Shown here in pieces: positions 59,919-64,000 of a stretch of DNA of 64,000 nucleotides (position 1 is its first letter; each line of letters starts with the position of its first letter). The DNA is from Botrytis cinerea B05.10 (lineage: Eukaryota; Ascomycota; Leotiomycetes; Helotiales; Sclerotiniaceae), in the NCBI RefSeq assembly GCF_000143535.2, contig NC_037321.1, forward strand, positions 1,240,001 to 1,304,000, in the 5' to 3' direction. Both the position numbers and the translations under genes were made by a program. The notes under the pieces were generated by a model that saw only the letters and a program-made list of their open reading frames with translations, searched no databases and was not told the DNA's origin.

Positions 59919-60725
59919 ATGGCTCCTTACCATGGAATCATCACGGCTGGGTTACGGAACAATCGACGTCATGCCCCGAATTCCTTGCCAATTCCGCCCT
60001 TACATTACAAGGGTCCCGTCAAGCATATTGAAAGAACTTCACCTCCCGTGGTTCTTAGCCTTCCAAATGGAAATGATGTACCAATGCGGTCAATTGAACT
60101 TGAACGTAGCCTACCGGGTATTCACCATCAAGCTCGTGAACGTGGCAATCCGAGAATAGATTTCATGGAAATATTTGGGGATACATTCGAACATTTTGAC
60201 GATCATGAAAAGCTTTCAGAGGCTGGGCAATGGATCTGTGCAGTGATAAACGATTCGGAACAAACGCAATGTTATCCAAATCCAATCGGGGTCTCACTCG
60301 GCGACATGGAAAATCCTCTGTTCTCTCGCATTGATAATATGCATCATTATGGCCTGCTGGGAGACCTGCACATGGAAAGTTTTGCAGCGCAACAAATTTT
60401 GCACCTACTCCAGGCAATAAGTGACATATTGCTAGAAGATCGGAGACTTGGTGTCTACGATGGATTTCTGTTTTATGAATTCATCAAAACAGCATATTGG
60501 CTTACGCCACTGATTTCACATGTCCTAGGAGGTGCCGGAGTACTGATCTTGCTACGAGCGGTTGTGTTAATGAGCGGTCATGATGTTGATATTATTAAAC
60601 GATTCATCGCTGCAACATCATGTCCCGACCAGCAAGATCTAATGAAGTTTGCACAAGATTATTGGGAAATAGAAAAAAAGGAATTGGGGAGACTCATTCT
60701 TCTGATATTTGCAGGGGTCATATAG
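59919..60725 (+). CDS. Hypothetical protein, unknown family
   Basis: Single open frame of 268 codons, no introns needed. Hydrophilic N-terminus, then a mixed globular region (IFGDTFEHFDDHEKL, then WICAVINDSEQTQCYPN, then MHHYGLLGDLHMESFAAQQILHLLQA). Two hydrophobic segments (HVLGGAGVLILLRAVVLMSG about residues 205-224, and LGRLILLIFAGVI at the very end) could be membrane-associated. The frame ends just after a GGGGTC, so a downstream exon might exist, but none is evident. No named motif is recognised. The length and composition argue for a real gene, perhaps lineage-restricted; an upstream overlapping frame (59830) in another phase is a shadow. Confidence 0.45.
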   Translation: MAPYHGIITAGLRNNRRHAPNSLPIPPLHYKGPVKHIERTSPPVVLSLPNGNDVPMRSIELERSLPGIHHQARERGNPRIDFMEIFGDTFEHFDDHEKLSEAGQWICAVINDSEQTQCYPNPIGVSLGDMENPLFSRIDNMHHYGLLGDLHMESFAAQQILHLLQAISDILLEDRRLGVYDGFLFYEFIKTAYWLTPLISHVLGGAGVLILLRAVVLMSGHDVDIIKRFIAATSCPDQQDLMKFAQDYWEIEKKELGRLILLIFAGVI

Positions 60726-61380
60726 TTCTTCCCGCACATCTGATTTATAGCGAGGTTTCCCACTATCATCCAAACTCTCCGGCGTCCAAAGCCACGTTTA
60801 TTTGCATTTCGGTGTTGAAACCTGAATCATTGTCAACAATTCTTACAAGGAAGCTGAAATTTTCGAAAGAGGTTTGGGAATAGTGTGAGGCATTTCATTG
60901 GTTGGTCCACTTTTCAAAGTTTTTATGGAACAATCACAACGTCTAGCTGTCGCGGTCTGAGAGTTCGAAGCCTTCTAGCCCCAGAATGCGGCCACTTATT
61001 TAGAATTTTAGTATTTATGTCAACCTTCATGCAGCAAGCCAAACAACCAGAACAAATCAAATTCAACAAAATGCGTTTGACCCCTTTCCTAAAAATGTAG
61101 AGTCAGGGGCGACCTTCACCGGTTTTTGTAGAAACCCCAGCCTCTTGACAACATCAGTTCTAGTTGATAAGTGATTCTCATTTTGGGTCTTAATCCTCAT
61201 ATCTTGACTATAAAAGGTAGCATATACTTTTATTCCGGGATTTCCCCAGATTTTATATCGTTAAGCACGGCTCCCACATAAAGATTAGCATTCGTATAAT
61301 ATACTTGATAGGCAATCCCCAGGAAATGAACTGATCATAACCACCTTTTTTTTTTTCTCGAGCACGACTCTTATGAATTT
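60726..61380. other. Spacer and promoter of sugar transporter
   Basis: Contains overlapping short plus-strand frames (60620-60883, 60885-61100) without domains and, near its end, a TATA element. A GTTCGAAGC near 60964 resembles a tRNA B-box without stem support. Confidence 0.5.
61209..61216 (+). promoter_or_regulatory. TATA box upstream of sugar transporter
   Basis: TATAAAAG, consensus TATA element, about 165 nt before the ATG at 61381. Spacing is reasonable for a fungal gene with a leader of about 100 nt. Confidence 0.5.
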
Positions 61381-63028
61381 ATGATGATGAAGGACACACA
61401 GGTAGTTCTTGTTTCCGAGGAACCGGTTACTCAAATCGCGAGTTTGGAAACTCAAGATGGACTGGAAAAACTTTCGACATGGCAGATGGTGATGAGACAC
61501 AGAGTTGCGGTGTTTTGGTCGGGGTTTTTTGCCTTGGCAGCTGTCAACTGGGGAATGGATATTCAGGTTAGTAGACGCTCGAGATTCAACATACATGATT
61601 GATGGCTAAGCAGTATCTATAGATATCTGGTGGTGCAATATCAATTGCTTCTTTCGAGCGTGATTTTGGATATAATTACAAAGGCGCATATATAATCAGT
61701 TCGAAATGGCAAACGGGTTTCAATTCTGCTTCCTACGTTGGCCAATTATTCGGAGCCATTGCTACTGGATATCTTGCCGATAGATTTGGGAAGCGGTTGA
61801 TGATGGGAGTTGGGTGCATATTGAGCATTATAGGAGTGTTTTTGCAAGTCTTTGCTCAGTCGTCGGCGGTTTTACTCGTAGGCAAGGTAAGATCAGTACC
61901 CCCTTTATGAATCTGATATGAACTAACATATCAAAGCTTATCAACGGTCTTGCCTTGGGTGCATTTCTCACTATTCCGTCAAGCTACGCTGCCGAAATAT
62001 GTCCTGCGACTATACGAGGCCTAACCACCTCTGGAGTTCAACTACTTATCTCTATTGGTCAACTCACGGGCAATCTCGTTCTTAAGGGCACGGGAACATT
62101 TGCCTCGTCGAATGCCTACAGAATCCCCTTTGCTCTCCAATTCATATTTCCAACAATAATCCTTCTCGGTCTCCCATTTGCACCTGAATCGCCTTGGTAT
62201 TTGCTCCGCCATTCTCACATGGACAGCACAACCTCCACTCTCACTCGTTTAGGCTATCTATCTCCTCTTGACACCGCAGAAGAAATGACATCAATCATTT
62301 CAACAGAGTCCAAAAATTCCTCCGAAACTACCTATCTTGATTGTTTCCGAGGCTCTAACCTCCGTCGTACGGAAATCTCGATGGGTATCTTCGCTGTCGC
62401 CCAACTTACTGGTGTTGTTTTCTCAGTTGGATATTCGAGTTACTTCTTTGAACTTGCTGGCATGTCTGATTCTACTGCATTTACATTGTCAGTTGGAGTT
62501 ACGATTTTGGGATTGCTGGGTGTGATTTGTTCATGGTTTCTTATCAATAGATGTGGACGTCGTTCTACATCTTTTGTCGGAACAGCCATTTTGACATTTT
62601 TGCTCTTGCTAATTGGTATATTGGATATCCTACCTAATTATTCCAGCAAAGGGCCAGCTTATGGCCAAGTAGCTTGTGTCATCATTTTTTCGTTCATTTA
62701 TCTTTCGACTATTGGACCAATGGGGTGGGCACTCTTTGCTGAAATTCCTTCTTCGTCATTACGTTCAAGGACAGTTGGACTGGGTATAGTGGTACAGAGT
62801 GTGTTTGGTATTGTCATGAATATTGCCATTCCACTTTTGATCAATCCAGACTCAGCAAATCTGAGAGGAAAGATTGGATTTATTTTTGCTGGGACATCAA
62901 CCTTGGGAACCTTGTGGGTTTGGCTAAGAGTCCCAGAAACTAACGGGAGAAAATTTGATGAGCTTGATTGGTTATTTGAGCAAGGAATTCCGGCGCGAAA
63001 GTTCAAGGGATATAATGTGCCTCAATGA
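61381..63028 (+). CDS. MFS sugar transporter (maltose/hexose permease-like)
   Basis: Exons 61381-61566, 61623-61886 and 61937-63028, 513 aa. Twelve hydrophobic segments and family motifs: GYLADRFGKR after helix 2, PESPWYLL (variant of PESPRWL) after helix 6, GWALFAEIPSSSLRSRTVG in helices 10-11 and PETNGRKFDELDWLFEQ at the end (variant PETKG). The overall pattern is like alpha-glucoside or general sugar permeases of filamentous fungi. The N-terminus begins with three Met codons, and the first transmembrane segment is FWSGFFALAAVNWGMDIQ. It imports a sugar or related polyol across the plasma membrane by proton symport; substrate unknown. It follows a spacer with a TATAAAAG element, suggesting regulated expression. 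Confidence 0.88.
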
Positions 63029-64000
63029 AGGATTTTTTTGGGAAAAATTATGTCAACGATATGAGTTATGTTAAATCTTACGGTTATGGGAGCAGGAAAA
63101 TTATGGCGCGGATTGACTCTTTTGGATATGAATTTTTACGTCACAGAATAGCTTTGGAAGGACCGAGCATATGAAAATTTTAATGTTTTATGATTGATTC
63201 TTGAAGTCCCTCAACATTCTGCTTGTATGTACATGACTGTTAGTTGTCACTGAATCCTCTCCCAAGTTCCAACCAATATTCCCTCAATAACCCAAATTCA
63301 GATTGAAGTCCGACTATCTCGTAAAGTTTCCACAAAGTCGCATATGAAGCTGGAAATGTTGTCCGATATTTTTCACTAGAATGGCCAGATCAAAGCGTGG
63401 TGGCTGCCCCGCAAGGACATGATAACGGTCACCGCACATTCAAAAACGATTGAAGCAATCGCCCCATATGGGATTCTTCTATTTACCATACCCTATGAGC
63501 CTATTTAATCCATCAACTCGGTCGTTCCCGCTTGTTAGCCTACCAATACTCTGGACACATCACAAGAGTCGGCCCGAATATTGTGGCATTTGGCATCCAC
63601 AGCTGGGGATTGTGGAGACTGTCATAGCTTCACGATGAAGAGGGGCCGTTGGAGCTAGTTGGGGCATCGTGGACAATTATATTCGATCTAGCCCAAGGTC
63701 TACGGAGCTAAGAGTCTTCTGGCGAACGGACTTCAATGAAGGCTTTGCATTAGATCCTTCTCACGATGAGTAGACGGCTTTACAATTGCTGTCTGTATGT
63801 GTCATGGCCTCGCTAACATGACAATTCAAAGAATGCTACTACATGTAGTACATATGAGGAAGATGCTAATCTTACCGACCTAAACGTTATCGAAGTCTAG
63901 CGAAGAAAGGTTCAAGTAGTATTGGGTACCCGGATCTCAACAATGTCCGCGCGATCGACCCAGTTTTGGTCCCTAGATTATCATCCATGGAAATTCTGAT
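63029..64000. other. Downstream flank to window end
   Basis: About 970 bp after the sugar transporter. A plus frame at 63450-63638 lacks support; no repeat or RNA gene seen. Confidence 0.5.

Noticed and set aside
60963..60971. GTTCGAAGC B-box match
   Set aside because: No T-stem pairing; lies in ordinary spacer.

Overview
The window is nuclear DNA from a filamentous ascomycete (Pezizomycotina). Nearly every gene carries short GT-AG introns of about 37 to 180 nt with CTAAC/CTAAT-like branch points. Leaders are pyrimidine-rich, spacers are long and full of simple repeats, and the gene set is fungal (Kei1, Nop53, Arb1, MET5-type sulfite reductase, UK-UPRT fusion, external NADH dehydrogenase with an EF-hand). 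The coding style and A+T-leaning spacers look like Leotiomycetes, perhaps Sclerotiniaceae such as Botrytis or Sclerotinia. That placement is inference from general appearance, not a database match.

Layout. 1-808 (-): 5' part of CLP1 (mRNA 3'-end processing), cut by the window edge. 1779-2879 (-): inositol polyphosphate multikinase. 5011-7083 (+): Arb1, RNAi/Argonaute chaperone subunit. 7.1-9.3 kb: simple-repeat spacer. 9301-10841 (-) and 12292-13473 (+): a divergent pair, a monocarboxylate-type MFS transporter and an aryl-alcohol dehydrogenase-like aldo-keto reductase. 14476-16219 (+): unknown acidic nuclear-looking protein. 17077-17688 (-): small probable mitochondrial protein. 17.7-19.4 kb: tetramer and octamer arrays. 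19365-20636 (-): NAD(P)-dependent epimerase. 23331-24847 (+): lactonase-type beta-propeller. 25954-28093 (-): external NADH dehydrogenase. 28788-30064 (-) and 30545-32396 (+): a divergent pair, GID8 and the uridine kinase/UPRT fusion. 34479-36478 (-): amino-acid transporter. 37700-42548 (-): sulfite reductase beta subunit. 43644-44677 (-) KEI1 and 45489-46376 (-) YPT6, with NOP53 (46667-48032, +) divergent from YPT6. 49954-50428 (+): small UBA-like protein. 51181-53992 (+): Gef1-type CLC. 54255-54896 (+): nucleoside 2-deoxyribosyltransferase-like protein. 56037-57621 (-): unknown charged nuclear protein. 59919-60725 (+): unknown protein. 61381-63028 (+): sugar transporter.

Most genes are housekeeping and not arranged as a pathway cluster. 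Loose functional neighbourhoods are the two Golgi genes KEI1 and YPT6 (with Golgi/endosomal CLC 5 kb further on) and the reductase/transporter divergent pair. I found no transposon, rRNA, tRNA, CRISPR array or biosynthetic gene cluster, and no convincing novel system. The most unusual content is gene-structural (start-codon-only exon, very short terminal exons, one GC-AG intron, a UPRT domain without its usual uracil loop) and several orderly tandem arrays.

Splice sites were read by eye, keeping the frame and the family motifs across each junction. Every exon set listed sums to a multiple of three (CLP1 excepted, as it is incomplete). No transcript evidence was available.
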